Shown: in pieces, positions 50,020 to 58,195 of the stretch
How the letters are laid out: each line of letters opens with the position of its first letter
How positions within the stretch are numbered: position 1 is the first letter of the stretch
NCBI RefSeq assembly: GCF_011764425.1
Contig: NZ_BLPF01000001.1
Span: 5,013,001 to 5,077,000 of the forward strand
Length of the DNA: 64,000 nucleotides
Reading direction: 5' to 3'
Origin: Phytohabitans houttuyneae
GTDB lineage: Bacteria; Actinomycetota; Actinomycetes; Mycobacteriales; Micromonosporaceae
Position numbers and translations under genes: made by a program
Notes under the pieces: model-generated
What the model was told of the DNA's origin: nothing
Database searches by the model: none
What the model saw: only the letters and a program-made list of their open reading frames with translations

Positions 50020-50871
50020 ATGCCTGCCAACACTGACCCGCAGCCGTGGGGTGCGGGCACGGTGACCAGGATCGGGACGCCGGCTCTGCCGCCGCCGGCC
50101 GCCCCGCCACCACCGGCGCCGCCGGCAGATCGGGGTCGGGAGCGGCGGCGGCTGTGGTGGTTTGCCGGTGCGGCCGGCGGGATGCTCGTCATCGGCTTGG
50201 TGCTGGTGCTCGCGTTCACGCTTTCGGGCGGCGTCGAATCGTTCGGCGACAAGCCGTCCGGCCCGTCCGACGTGCGGCCTCCGCTCGCCCGCGCCTGCCC
50301 CGCGCCGAGCGGACTCACCGAGCCGGAGCCCGTCGACCCCGGGCCGCCACCGAGCGGGGCGCGCACGGACGACGAGGAGGCCGGCATTTCTTACCCGGCC
50401 TACGGAGCGCCCTGGGTCGCGTGGAACAGGGTGTGGAACGCCGGCACGCTCGAGGTGCCGTACAAGGTGGGGCAGCATTTCATCACCGAGACGTACTCCG
50501 GCGGCACGTACCACGCCTCGATCCTGTCGGCCGCCGTGCCCGCGGCGGACAACGACGCGGTCGCGATCAACCTGGAGTGCGTGGGTCGCCAGGTCGCCGC
50601 CGACGTGCGCGCCGAGTACTACCCGCAGCCCACGACCATGGACCTGCACCGCGACGAGCGCACCACGCTCGGCGGGCGGCCGGCGTGGCTCACGATCTTC
50701 CGGCTTCACTTCAACCGGTCGGGGCTGCAGGCAAAGGACGAGCTCGCCGGCGTCGCGGTGATCGACGTGGGCAAGCCGACCGCCGCCGTGCTGTACGTGT
50801 CGATTCCCGGCACGCACCGCCAGTTCGACTACGTGGTCGACGAGGTTTTCAAGGCCGTACGCCCCCTTTGA
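50020..50871 (+). CDS. Hypothetical membrane-anchored protein
   Basis: 283 residues. A Pro-rich cytoplasmic start (LPPPAAPPPPAPPADRG) and basic patch precede one membrane helix (FAGAAGGMLVIGLVLVLAFTLSGG), leaving about 200 residues outside. The extracellular part has two cysteines (ARACPAPS and LECVGRQ) and a beta-rich domain (YKVGQHFITETYSGGTYHASIL). A common Micromonosporaceae layout without assigned function. The stop is near the start of the next membrane protein. Confidence 0.75.
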   Translation: MPANTDPQPWGAGTVTRIGTPALPPPAAPPPPAPPADRGRERRRLWWFAGAAGGMLVIGLVLVLAFTLSGGVESFGDKPSGPSDVRPPLARACPAPSGLTEPEPVDPGPPPSGARTDDEEAGISYPAYGAPWVAWNRVWNAGTLEVPYKVGQHFITETYSGGTYHASILSAAVPAADNDAVAINLECVGRQVAADVRAEYYPQPTTMDLHRDERTTLGGRPAWLTIFRLHFNRSGLQAKDELAGVAVIDVGKPTAAVLYVSIPGTHRQFDYVVDEVFKAVRPL

Positions 50872-50882
50872 GTGAGGCTCCG

Positions 50883-51755
50883 GTGTGGCAGCATACGCGG
50901 GTGTCGATACGGGGATGGTTGCTGCTCGCGTGTGCCGGCTTCGGGGTGACGCACCTCGTCGGTGAGCTCTTCGGTACGCCGCTCCTGCCCTCCGCGGAGC
51001 TGCTCGCCTGGGTCGCGCTCGCGGCCTACCTGGCGGTCGCCGGCCGCGACGCCCCGCTGCGCGTGCGGCTCGCTCTCGGCGCCGGCCTGGTCATCCTGAT
51101 CGTGCTCCCCGCCGGTGCCCTGTTTTCCACAGTGGACTCCGGTGGCTTCGGGTGGGTGGCGCTCAGCGAGGCGCCCCGGCAGAGCGCGCTCGACGTCGCG
51201 GCGGAGGCGGTGCGGGAGGACGCGCCGGTGCTCATCGCGTACGCGTGTCTCGCGCTGGCCGCGCTCTTCCTGCCGAAGCGGCGCACCCGGGCCGGCATCG
51301 CGCTGGCGGTGGTGGGCATCGGCGTCGCCGTGGCCTACGCGGCCGTGGAGGTGTGGCACCGCGAAGGGTTTCCGCCGGTCTTGGCGGCCGTGCCACCGCT
51401 GCTCGTGGCCGTGCTCGCCTTCCTTGTCGCGAGCCGCGTCTCGTCGTGGGTCCTGCGGGCCGGCCTGGCTCTGCTCGGGCTCGCGGCCGTCGCGCTGCTC
51501 GGCGACGTGCTCGACCGCGTCTACCTCTATCCCTTCTACGAGCCGCTCGACGGCGGGGACGCCTTCCTCGAACCCGGCTTCCGCTACAGCACCGGAAACA
51601 CCGCCGCGCCCTCGCTCGCCGCGACGCTCGACCCGCCCGCGCTCGGTTTCGCGCTGATCCCGGTCATCCAGCTCGCCGCTGCCGCCGCCATCACCGCCGG
51701 CTGCCTCCACCGCCCGGCCACCCCGCCCGAGCCTTCCGAACCGGCACAGGCCTGA
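50883..51755 (+). CDS. Hypothetical polytopic membrane protein
   Basis: About 290 residues with roughly seven helices (GWLLLACAGFGVTHLVGELFG, LLAWVALAAYLAVAG, ALGAGLVILIVLPAGALFS, LIAYACLALAALFLP, AGIALAVVGIGVAVAYAAVEV, FPPVLAAVPPLLVAVLAFLVA, LALLGLAAVALLGDVLD). The start may be GTG 50883 or 50901. Follows the previous gene within 12 bp, so they may be co-transcribed. Not recognised. Confidence 0.72.
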   Translation: MWQHTRVSIRGWLLLACAGFGVTHLVGELFGTPLLPSAELLAWVALAAYLAVAGRDAPLRVRLALGAGLVILIVLPAGALFSTVDSGGFGWVALSEAPRQSALDVAAEAVREDAPVLIAYACLALAALFLPKRRTRAGIALAVVGIGVAVAYAAVEVWHREGFPPVLAAVPPLLVAVLAFLVASRVSSWVLRAGLALLGLAAVALLGDVLDRVYLYPFYEPLDGGDAFLEPGFRYSTGNTAAPSLAATLDPPALGFALIPVIQLAAAAAITAGCLHRPATPPEPSEPAQA

Positions 51756-51912
51756 CCGCGACCCCGTTCGGTCTTGCGCCGCGGACCCGGCAGCGGAGGC
51801 CGGGGTTTCGGCGAGCCCTGGCGAGCCGCCGGCCGGAGCGGTGCCCGCGGGAGCATGCGGTCCGCAACTGGCGCGGACCGGGGCATATCGGTTGGTTTGT
51901 AAAAGCGTCTGG

Positions 51913-52740
51913 CTACGGGTGCAACACCTCGACCGGATCGCCCACCGCGATCTCGCCGAGCGTCTGCGGCACGAGCTGGATGCCGAACCAGGCCCATCCG
52001 CCCGACCGGCGGTGCCGGGCGAGCGTGCGGATCGGCTCCTTGCCGCCCTCGCGGCTGTCCGGGTCGATCGTTGTCATCACGCAGCGCCCGCAGGGTCCGG
52101 CGACGCGGAAGTCGACCGGGCCGAGGCGCAGCCGCTGCCAGTCGTCTTCGGCGAAGGCGGGTGCGCCCTCCACCACCACGTTGGCCCGGAAACGGCCCAC
52201 TTCCAGCGGCTCGGGCAGCTCCTCGCCGCGCTCGACGGCGGTCTCGGCGATCCAGTCGTCCAAGCGGCGCAGGGAGCCGAGCGTGACCACGTGGATCGGT
52301 GCGGTGTCGCCGAGCTGGTACACGTCGCCGGGCAGCCCGCCCACGTCCGACGGCACGGCGCGCGCGGTCGGGTCGGCCAGCCACACAAGGCGTGCGGGAC
52401 GGCCCAGCGTGGCGGTCAGCCACTCGTCGGCGGCGTCGCCACCCGCGGCGGCGTGGTCGAGGTTGATGAACCCCACGGGCACGTCGTGCACCGGCTCCGG
52501 CCGGGGCACCACCAGGTCCGGTGCGCCGGGCGCGGTGAGCCGCAGGCTGTCGCCGGGCAGGTTTTCCGCCGTGACGGTGAAGAGGGCGCGGCACTGCCGC
52601 GCGGTGATCGGCTCGCCGTCCGGCGCGACCACGGCCCACCGCCGGTCGCCGGCCAGGCCCCAGTGCTCCACCCGCGCGCGGTCCACGGCGCGGGCACGGG
52701 TGGACTTCACGGGGTACAGGTTTATCCCGACTATGCGCAC
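51913..52740 (-). CDS. MOSC domain-containing protein
   Basis: 275 residues from GTG 52740. MOSC N-terminal beta-barrel (RIVGINLYPVKSTRARAVDRA, GLAGDRRWAVVAPDGEPIT), then the C-terminal MOSC domain with EVGRFRANVVVEG and the putative molybdenum-cofactor-binding cysteine in GPCGRCVMTTIDPDSRE, as in YcbX and mARC proteins that reduce N-hydroxylated compounds. No separate 2Fe-2S domain follows, so a redox partner would be needed. The longer ORF to 52905 is rejected. Divergent from the M16 peptidase operon. Confidence 0.88.
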   Translation of the reverse strand: MRIVGINLYPVKSTRARAVDRARVEHWGLAGDRRWAVVAPDGEPITARQCRALFTVTAENLPGDSLRLTAPGAPDLVVPRPEPVHDVPVGFINLDHAAAGGDAADEWLTATLGRPARLVWLADPTARAVPSDVGGLPGDVYQLGDTAPIHVVTLGSLRRLDDWIAETAVERGEELPEPLEVGRFRANVVVEGAPAFAEDDWQRLRLGPVDFRVAGPCGRCVMTTIDPDSREGGKEPIRTLARHRRSGGWAWFGIQLVPQTLGEIAVGDPVEVLHP

Positions 52741-52805
52741 AACCAACCGTCTCACGCTGCGAGGCTTCCCGACCGCCCCGCCCGGTGACGCGCTAGTGTC
52801 GCCGT

Positions 52806-54113
52806 GTGGCGCGCAGACCCAAAATCCCAGCGACGAAGTACCCCGTGGAGCGGCGCACGCTCGACAACGGTCTGAGGGTGGTGCTGGCGCCGGACCGCAG
52901 CGCACCGGTGATCGGCGTCGCGGTGGTGTATGACGTGGGCATCCGCTCCGAGCCCGAAGGGCGCACGGGTTTTGCCCACCTCTTCGAGCACCTCATGTTC
53001 CAGGGCTCGGAAAACCTGGAAAAACTCGCGCACTTCCGGCACGTCCAGGGCTCGGGCGGCACGTTCAACGGCTCGACCCACCTGGACTACACCGACTATT
53101 ACGAGACCCTCCCGGCCAATGCGCTGGAGCGGGCCCTTTTCCTCGAAGCCGACCGCATGCGCGGTCCGCGGCTCACCGAGGAAAACCTCCGCAACCAGGT
53201 CGACGTGGTCAAGGAGGAGATCCGGGTAAACGTGCTCAGCCAGCCGTACGGCGGCTTTCCGTGGCTGAAGCTGCCCCCGGTCATGTTCGACACGTTCCCC
53301 AACGCCCACGATGGGTACGGGTCTTTCGACGACCTGGAGAGCGCGACGGTGGCCGACGCCGCCGAGTTCTTCAAGCGCTACTACGCCAGCGGCAACGCGG
53401 TCCTCGCGGTCGCCGGCGACCTGGACCTCGCCGAGACCATGGAGATGGTCGAGCGGCACTTCGGCGATGTGCCGGCCCGACCGGCGCCGGAGCGGCCGAC
53501 CTTCGCCGAGCCCGACCTGACGTCCGAGCGGCGCGAGTCGTACACCGACCCGCTGGCACCGCTCCCCGCCGTGGCGGCCGCTTGGCGGGTGCCCGACCCG
53601 ATCAATGACTACGCCGCCTACCTGCCGTACGTGGTGCTGGCCGAGGTGCTCACCGACGGCGAGGCCTCGCGACTCGTCGAGCGGCTCGTGCTGCGCGACC
53701 GCATCGTGACGAGCGTCGCCGGCTACATGGGCTTCATGGGCGAGCCGTGGGAGGTCCGCGATCCCACCGCCCTCCTGCTGCAGGCCCACCTGCCGCCCGG
53801 CGGCGACGTCGACAAGGTGCTGCGCACTGTCGACGAGGAGCTTGACCGGCTGGCCACCGAAGGGCTGGCCGAGAGCGAGCTGGCGCGCACCCAGGCGCGG
53901 ATGGCCACCCACCTGCTGCGCGACACCGACGCGGCGCTGGGGAGGGCGCTGCGCATGGCCGTGCTGGAGCAGCAGCGCGGCACTCCCGAGCTGCTCAACG
54001 ACCTGCCCCGCCTGGTCGGCGAGGTGACCGAGGAGCAGATCCGGAAGGCCGCGGCGGCGCTGGTGCCGCAGCGCCGGGCCACGATCGAGGTCGTCGCGGG
54101 AGGAAACCAGTGA
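52806..54113 (+). CDS. M16 family zinc metallopeptidase, catalytic subunit
   Basis: 435 residues. The inverted zinc motif HLFEH is at residues 58-62, and the distal glutamates in VDVVKEEIR (about 137-138) complete the site, so this is the active partner. The second half has the inactive repeat fold (SYTDPLAPLPAVAAAWRVPD, RLVERLVLRDRIVTS). Starts at GTG 52806 and overlaps the second M16 gene by 4 bp; the pair is comparable to the two-subunit M16 peptidases of mitochondria and bacteria and digests peptides in an enclosed chamber. No signal peptide. Confidence 0.92.
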   Translation: MARRPKIPATKYPVERRTLDNGLRVVLAPDRSAPVIGVAVVYDVGIRSEPEGRTGFAHLFEHLMFQGSENLEKLAHFRHVQGSGGTFNGSTHLDYTDYYETLPANALERALFLEADRMRGPRLTEENLRNQVDVVKEEIRVNVLSQPYGGFPWLKLPPVMFDTFPNAHDGYGSFDDLESATVADAAEFFKRYYASGNAVLAVAGDLDLAETMEMVERHFGDVPARPAPERPTFAEPDLTSERRESYTDPLAPLPAVAAAWRVPDPINDYAAYLPYVVLAEVLTDGEASRLVERLVLRDRIVTSVAGYMGFMGEPWEVRDPTALLLQAHLPPGGDVDKVLRTVDEELDRLATEGLAESELARTQARMATHLLRDTDAALGRALRMAVLEQQRGTPELLNDLPRLVGEVTEEQIRKAAAALVPQRRATIEVVAGGNQ

Positions 54114-55417
54114 AGGCACTGCCCGACCTCGGCCCCACCCGGAAGCTGAAGCTGCCGAAGGAAGCCGAGCGCACGCTCCACAACGGCCTCACGGTCATCG
54201 CGATCCGCCGGCCGGCGGTACCGCTTGTCGAGGTGCGGCTGCGGGTGCCGTTCGCCCGCGCTAACCTGGCCCGGGCGGCCGTGCTGTCACAGACGCTCTT
54301 CTCCGGCACCGCCGACATGTCCACTGTGGAGATCGCTGCCGAGCTGCAGAAGGTCGGCGGCGGGCTGAGCGCCGGCGTCGACCCGGACCGGCTGATGGTC
54401 TCCGGCAACGGCCTGGTCACAGGGCTTGACCGGATCCTTGAGCTGCTCGGCGACGTGCTCGGCGGCGCGGCGTACCCGTCCGACGAGGTCGCCACCGAGC
54501 GGGACCGGCTCGCCGACCGGATTCAGGTGGCACAGCGCCAGCCGGCGCACCTCGCCCGGGTCGCGCTGCTCACCCGGATGTACGGCAAGCACCCGTACGC
54601 GGTGCAGACCCCCGAGGTGTCGCAGGTGCAGGCGGTGCGCCCGGCCCAGCTGCGCGCGCTGCACGCCGAGCGGCTGCACCCGGCCGGCGCCACGCTGGTG
54701 CTGGTCGGCGACATCACCCCGGAGCGGGCGCTGGACACGGCCGAGCGGGTGCTCGGCACGTGGAACGGCGGGGGCAAGCACGTGGAGCTGCCCCGTACGC
54801 CGGCGATCGAGCCGGGGCCGCTGACGCTCGTCGACCGGCCGGGCTCGGTGCAGTCCTCGATGCGCGTGGCGCTGCCGGCGGTCGAGCGCACCCACGCCGA
54901 CCACGCCGCGCTCCAGCTGGTCAACCTGCTCTTCGGCGGCTACTTCTCGTCCCGCTGGACGGAAAACATCCGCGAGGACAAGGGGTACACGTACGGCCCG
55001 CACTCGGTGATCGAGCACAACGTGGCCGGTTCCTCGTTCGTAGCCGCGGCCGAAGTGGCGACCGAGGTGACCGGACCGGCGCTGCTGGAGACGATCTACG
55101 AGCTGGGCCGCCTCGCCACGCTCCCGCCGAAGGCGGAGGAGCTGGAGCAGGCCCGCCAGTACGCGCTGGGCACCCTCCAGCTCGGCATGTCGACGCAGGC
55201 CGGGCTGGCGACGCTGGCCAGCACGTACGCCGGCTTTGGGCTGCGCCTTGACTACCTGCCCCAGTACGCCGCGAAGCTGGCCGCCGCGACGCTGGACGAG
55301 GTGGCCGCCGCCGGCGCCAAGTACCTAGCGCCGGCCAACATGGCGACGATCGTGCTCGGGGACGCCGAGCGGGTCGAGGGGCCGCTGCGCGCCCTGACGG
55401 CGGTCGAGAGAGCGTGA
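54110..55417 (+). CDS. M16 family peptidase, non-catalytic subunit
   Basis: 435 residues, same fold as the gene before it but without HxxEH: the matching helix reads AAVLSQTLFSGTADM. It keeps the conserved R/Y substrate-holding segment RWTENIREDKGYTYGPHSV, which in dimeric M16 enzymes comes from the inactive subunit. Equal length, a 4-bp overlap and this complementary loss indicate an obligate heterodimer. Overlaps the nudC start by 4 bp. Confidence 0.9.
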   Translation: MKALPDLGPTRKLKLPKEAERTLHNGLTVIAIRRPAVPLVEVRLRVPFARANLARAAVLSQTLFSGTADMSTVEIAAELQKVGGGLSAGVDPDRLMVSGNGLVTGLDRILELLGDVLGGAAYPSDEVATERDRLADRIQVAQRQPAHLARVALLTRMYGKHPYAVQTPEVSQVQAVRPAQLRALHAERLHPAGATLVLVGDITPERALDTAERVLGTWNGGGKHVELPRTPAIEPGPLTLVDRPGSVQSSMRVALPAVERTHADHAALQLVNLLFGGYFSSRWTENIREDKGYTYGPHSVIEHNVAGSSFVAAAEVATEVTGPALLETIYELGRLATLPPKAEELEQARQYALGTLQLGMSTQAGLATLASTYAGFGLRLDYLPQYAAKLAAATLDEVAAAGAKYLAPANMATIVLGDAERVEGPLRALTAVERA

Positions 55418-56346
55418 CCCTGCCGCCGCTGGCACGCTCCACTCTGGACCGCGCGGCTCACCACCGCCGTGACCCGGAGTGGCTCGCGGCGGCATGGTCC
55501 CGCGCGCGGGTTCTCGTGGTGGACACCGTGACCGGCGGCCGCGCGCTGATCGACGAGGACGGCGCCCTGGTGCTGCTGGACGCCAAGGAAGCGCCCGAGG
55601 TCGAGGTGGACCAGCGGTTGTTCCTCGGGGTCGAGCCGGACGGCACGCCGGTCTTCGCGGTCGACGCGCCGCTGCCCGAGCAGACCGGCGCCCGCGCGCT
55701 CAACCTCCGCGAGGTCGGCCACCTGCTCAGCGACCGGGACGCGGGGCTCTTCACGGCGGCTGCCGCGCTGGCGCAGTGGCACGCGGGGCATCCGTACTCC
55801 TCCACCACCGGGCTGCCGACGGCGGCGGCCGAAGGTGGCTGGACGCGCGTGGACGAGTCGGGCGCGCAGGCGTGGCCACGCACCGATCCCGCGATGATCG
55901 TGCTGGTGCACGACGGCGTCCCCGGCCCCTCGGGCCGGTGCCTGCTGGGCAACAACGCCGCTTGGGGCAGCGGCCGCCACGTGCGGCGCTTCTCCTGCCT
56001 CGCCGGATACGTCGAGCCGGGCGAGTCCGCCGAGGCCGCGGTGATCCGGGAGGTCGCCGAGGAGGTCGGCATCGAGGTCCGGACAATCGACTACCAGGGC
56101 AGCCAGGCCTGGCCGTTTCCCGGCTCGCTGATGCTCGGCTTCACCGCCGTGGGCGACCCGGACCAGCCGGTGCGGGTCGATCCTGCCGAGATCGCACACG
56201 CGCGCTGGTTTACCCGCGCCGAGATCGCGGCCGTGCTGGCCGGTGAGACGGTGGATGCGGGCGACGGTGCGCGGGTCGGCCTGCCGCCGGCCTCGTCAAT
56301 CGCGCTCTACCTGGTCAATCGCTGGCTGACCGAGGCATCTGCCTAA
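55414..56346 (+). CDS. nudC: NAD(+) diphosphatase NudC-like Nudix hydrolase
   Basis: 310 residues. N-terminal NudC-like domain, then a Nudix domain with box GYVEPGE plus seven residues plus REVAEEVG, and the NudC-specific motif SQAWPFPGSLM (usual SQPWPFPxS). It hydrolyses NADH or NAD, and in some species removes NAD caps from RNA. The zinc ribbon between the domains is lost: the expected CxxC pairs are replaced by HPYSSTTGLPTAAAEGGW with no cysteine. Coupled to the M16 genes by GTGA overlap, and one gene cluster away from mrx1-uvrD2-whiB7, its neighbours in mycobacteria. Confidence 0.9.
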   Translation: MTLPPLARSTLDRAAHHRRDPEWLAAAWSRARVLVVDTVTGGRALIDEDGALVLLDAKEAPEVEVDQRLFLGVEPDGTPVFAVDAPLPEQTGARALNLREVGHLLSDRDAGLFTAAAALAQWHAGHPYSSTTGLPTAAAEGGWTRVDESGAQAWPRTDPAMIVLVHDGVPGPSGRCLLGNNAAWGSGRHVRRFSCLAGYVEPGESAEAAVIREVAEEVGIEVRTIDYQGSQAWPFPGSLMLGFTAVGDPDQPVRVDPAEIAHARWFTRAEIAAVLAGETVDAGDGARVGLPPASSIALYLVNRWLTEASA

Positions 56347-56364
56347 CCAGAAAGCCACCTCGGC

Positions 56365-56394
56365 CCGTGACCGCCGTTGCCGCGACGGTCACGG
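56365..56394 (+). terminator. Hairpin terminator after nudC
   Basis: CCGTGACCG (56365-56373) and CGGTCACGG (56386-56394), 9-bp perfect stem with a 12-base loop, 19 bp past the nudC stop. The rest of the gap to 56555 shows nothing else convincing. Confidence 0.7.
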
Positions 56395-56555
56395 ACCGAG
56401 ACCGAATCCGTCGTGCCCGACAAGGCAAGGTTCGCGGCGGGGGAGCCGGAGCCGGTTACGACGGCCGTCCTGGCTTGGTGCCCATCAGGGTGCAAATCCA
56501 TGCGTGGAAGTTCCACACTATGTTCGCGGAATTCGGATGATGGGGCAAGAGATTC

Positions 56556-56753
56556 TCAGTTCAAATCGAACTCGCCCGCTTTCGCGCTGGCAACGAAGTC
56601 GATCCATCGCTGCCGGGCGAAGATCAGGACCGGCCCTTCCCGATCTTTGCTGTCCCGCATGGCGATCGTGGTCTCCATCTCACCGACCTCCACGCAGTTG
56701 GTGTTCTGGCTGCGCGAACTCGTCCGCCAGTTGATTCGTGGACCTGCACTCAT
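56556..56753 (-). CDS. DUF397 domain-containing protein
   Basis: 65 residues. Standard DUF397 pattern: INWRTSSRSQNTNCVEVGE, IAMRDSKDREGPVLIFARQRWIDFVASAKAGEFD. Such small acidic partners are encoded right after XRE/DUF5753 regulators, as here (10 bp downstream), and are thought to counteract or modulate the regulator in development and antibiotic control (for example WhiJ-like systems and BldB-linked pairs). Confidence 0.95.
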   Translation of the reverse strand: MSAGPRINWRTSSRSQNTNCVEVGEMETTIAMRDSKDREGPVLIFARQRWIDFVASAKAGEFDLN

Positions 56754-56763
56754 GACGCGACTC

Positions 56764-57756
56764 CTATCGGTCGGGCGGCGCGTTCGTCCGCTGCGGGGGG
56801 CGCTGCTGTGTGCGGCGCCGACGCTGAACCGGGGGCGTCAGTGGTACCGGCGACGTGTCCGCGTCGTCGGTTGGCGGGCCGAGGGCGGCGGCGGCCTCGG
56901 TGATCCACGTGAGCGATTCGGCTGGCGGGCGCGCGGCCTGCCGGAGCCAGTCGAAGACCCGCCCGTACCGGGCGAGCATGTCCTCTTCGGTGAGGATGAG
57001 ATCGGCCGCGAGCGACTCGACCGCGACGGCGTCGGGGTCGTCGGGGTCGCCGAAGCGGTAGATGGAGAAGGCGGTCTCCGTCAGGTACCAGTCGGCGACC
57101 TTGGCCGACGACGGGAGCACCCACAGCGTCACGTTGGGCAGCTCGGCCAAGCGGGCCAAGTGGCGCAACTGGGCGGCCATGACCTGCGCGGGGCCACCGC
57201 GAGGGCCGAGTGCGGCCTCTTCGAGCACGGCCTCGTACCGCGGCGGCTCGGCCGCCCGGGTGAGTGTGGACTGCCGGGCCACCCGGGCGGCGATCTCCGT
57301 CTCCGGGTCTTCGGCGTCCTCAGGCGCGATCACCTCGCGCGAGGAGAGCAGGCGCACCCGCGTGTAACCGGGCGTCTGGAGCAGGCCCGGCAGGATCACC
57401 GGGCCGTACTCGAAGATCTCGGCGCAGCCTGCCTCCAGCTCGGCGTAGCTGCGCTGGCGTTGGGTCATCACCGGGTACGAGCGCAGCCAGCCGCGCGTGT
57501 TTCCGGCGTCCCGCGTGATGCCGATCAGCTCGTCGCGGGTGTTTCCGGCGACCTCGTAGAGGTCGAGCAGGTCGAGAACGTCGCTGAGGTCCGGGCGGCT
57601 GCGGCCGTTTTCCAGCCGGGAGAGCTTTGAGGCCGAGGCCCAGCCGACCCGCGCGATCACCTGGTCACCGGTCAGGCCGGCAGCCTCGCGCAGACGGCGT
57701 AGCTCGGCCCCAGCCGCCGACGTCGCACCATCGGACTCGGCGCAGGAGGCACCCAA
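56764..57756 (-). CDS. XRE family regulator with DUF5753 domain
   Basis: 330 residues. N-terminal helix-turn-helix (LRRLREAAGLTGDQVIARVGWASASKLSRLENG, about 15-50), then the DUF5753 domain (WLRSYPVMTQRQRSYAELEAGC, EIFEYGPVILPGLLQTPGYTRVRL, LPNVTLWVLPSSAK). A disordered Pro/Arg/Gln-rich C-terminal tail of about 40 residues follows. Forms an operon with the DUF397 gene. Role inferred from the family: regulation of development or secondary metabolism together with the DUF397 partner. Confidence 0.93.
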   Translation of the reverse strand: MGASCAESDGATSAAGAELRRLREAAGLTGDQVIARVGWASASKLSRLENGRSRPDLSDVLDLLDLYEVAGNTRDELIGITRDAGNTRGWLRSYPVMTQRQRSYAELEAGCAEIFEYGPVILPGLLQTPGYTRVRLLSSREVIAPEDAEDPETEIAARVARQSTLTRAAEPPRYEAVLEEAALGPRGGPAQVMAAQLRHLARLAELPNVTLWVLPSSAKVADWYLTETAFSIYRFGDPDDPDAVAVESLAADLILTEEDMLARYGRVFDWLRQAARPPAESLTWITEAAAALGPPTDDADTSPVPLTPPVQRRRRTQQRPPQRTNAPPDR

Positions 57757-57847
57757 ACCCTCCCTCGGTCATTCGGGACGACACAGTATGAACCGATTGT
57801 GACCCGATCATGTTCTCGACCGTGGGCGTGTTCCGCAAAAGGTTTGG

Positions 57848-58090
57848 TCAGCCCGAGAGTGCGGCGAGGCGGTCTTTCACCTCGATGATCGAAGGATTTG
57901 TCATCGCCGATCCGTCGGGAAAGCGGACCGTCGGAACGGTCTGGTTACCGCCGTTCACGCTCATCACGTACTGCGCGGCGGCCGGATCCCGCTCGATGTC
58001 GACGACCTCATATCCGATGCTTTCCCGATCGAGCTGGGACTTGAGGCGGTGGCAGTAGCCGCACCAGTTCGTCGAGTACATCGTGAGCAT
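57848..58090 (-). CDS. mrx1: Mycoredoxin (glutaredoxin-like)
   Basis: 80 residues. Active site WCGYC at residues 9-13 in MYSTNWCGYCHRLK, then YEVVDIERDPAAAQYV and the cis-proline loop QTVPTVRFPDG. Reduces mycothiol-protein mixed disulfides. The ATG at 58090 is used; a huge open frame upstream of it is a shadow of uvrD2 on the other strand. Divergent from uvrD2 and in the neighbourhood of nudC, as in mycobacteria; together with mshB it shows a mycothiol-based redox system. Confidence 0.95.
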   Translation of the reverse strand: MLTMYSTNWCGYCHRLKSQLDRESIGYEVVDIERDPAAAQYVMSVNGGNQTVPTVRFPDGSAMTNPSIIEVKDRLAALSG

Positions 58091-58195
58091 ATGTCGGTCC
58101 TTTCGTACGGGGGTTCGCGCGCTGCGAGGGGGTCGCATCGGGGGGCTGGCGCGCCATGGGCGCTCCACAACCGGCCAACGTCGGTGGCGGGTGCC

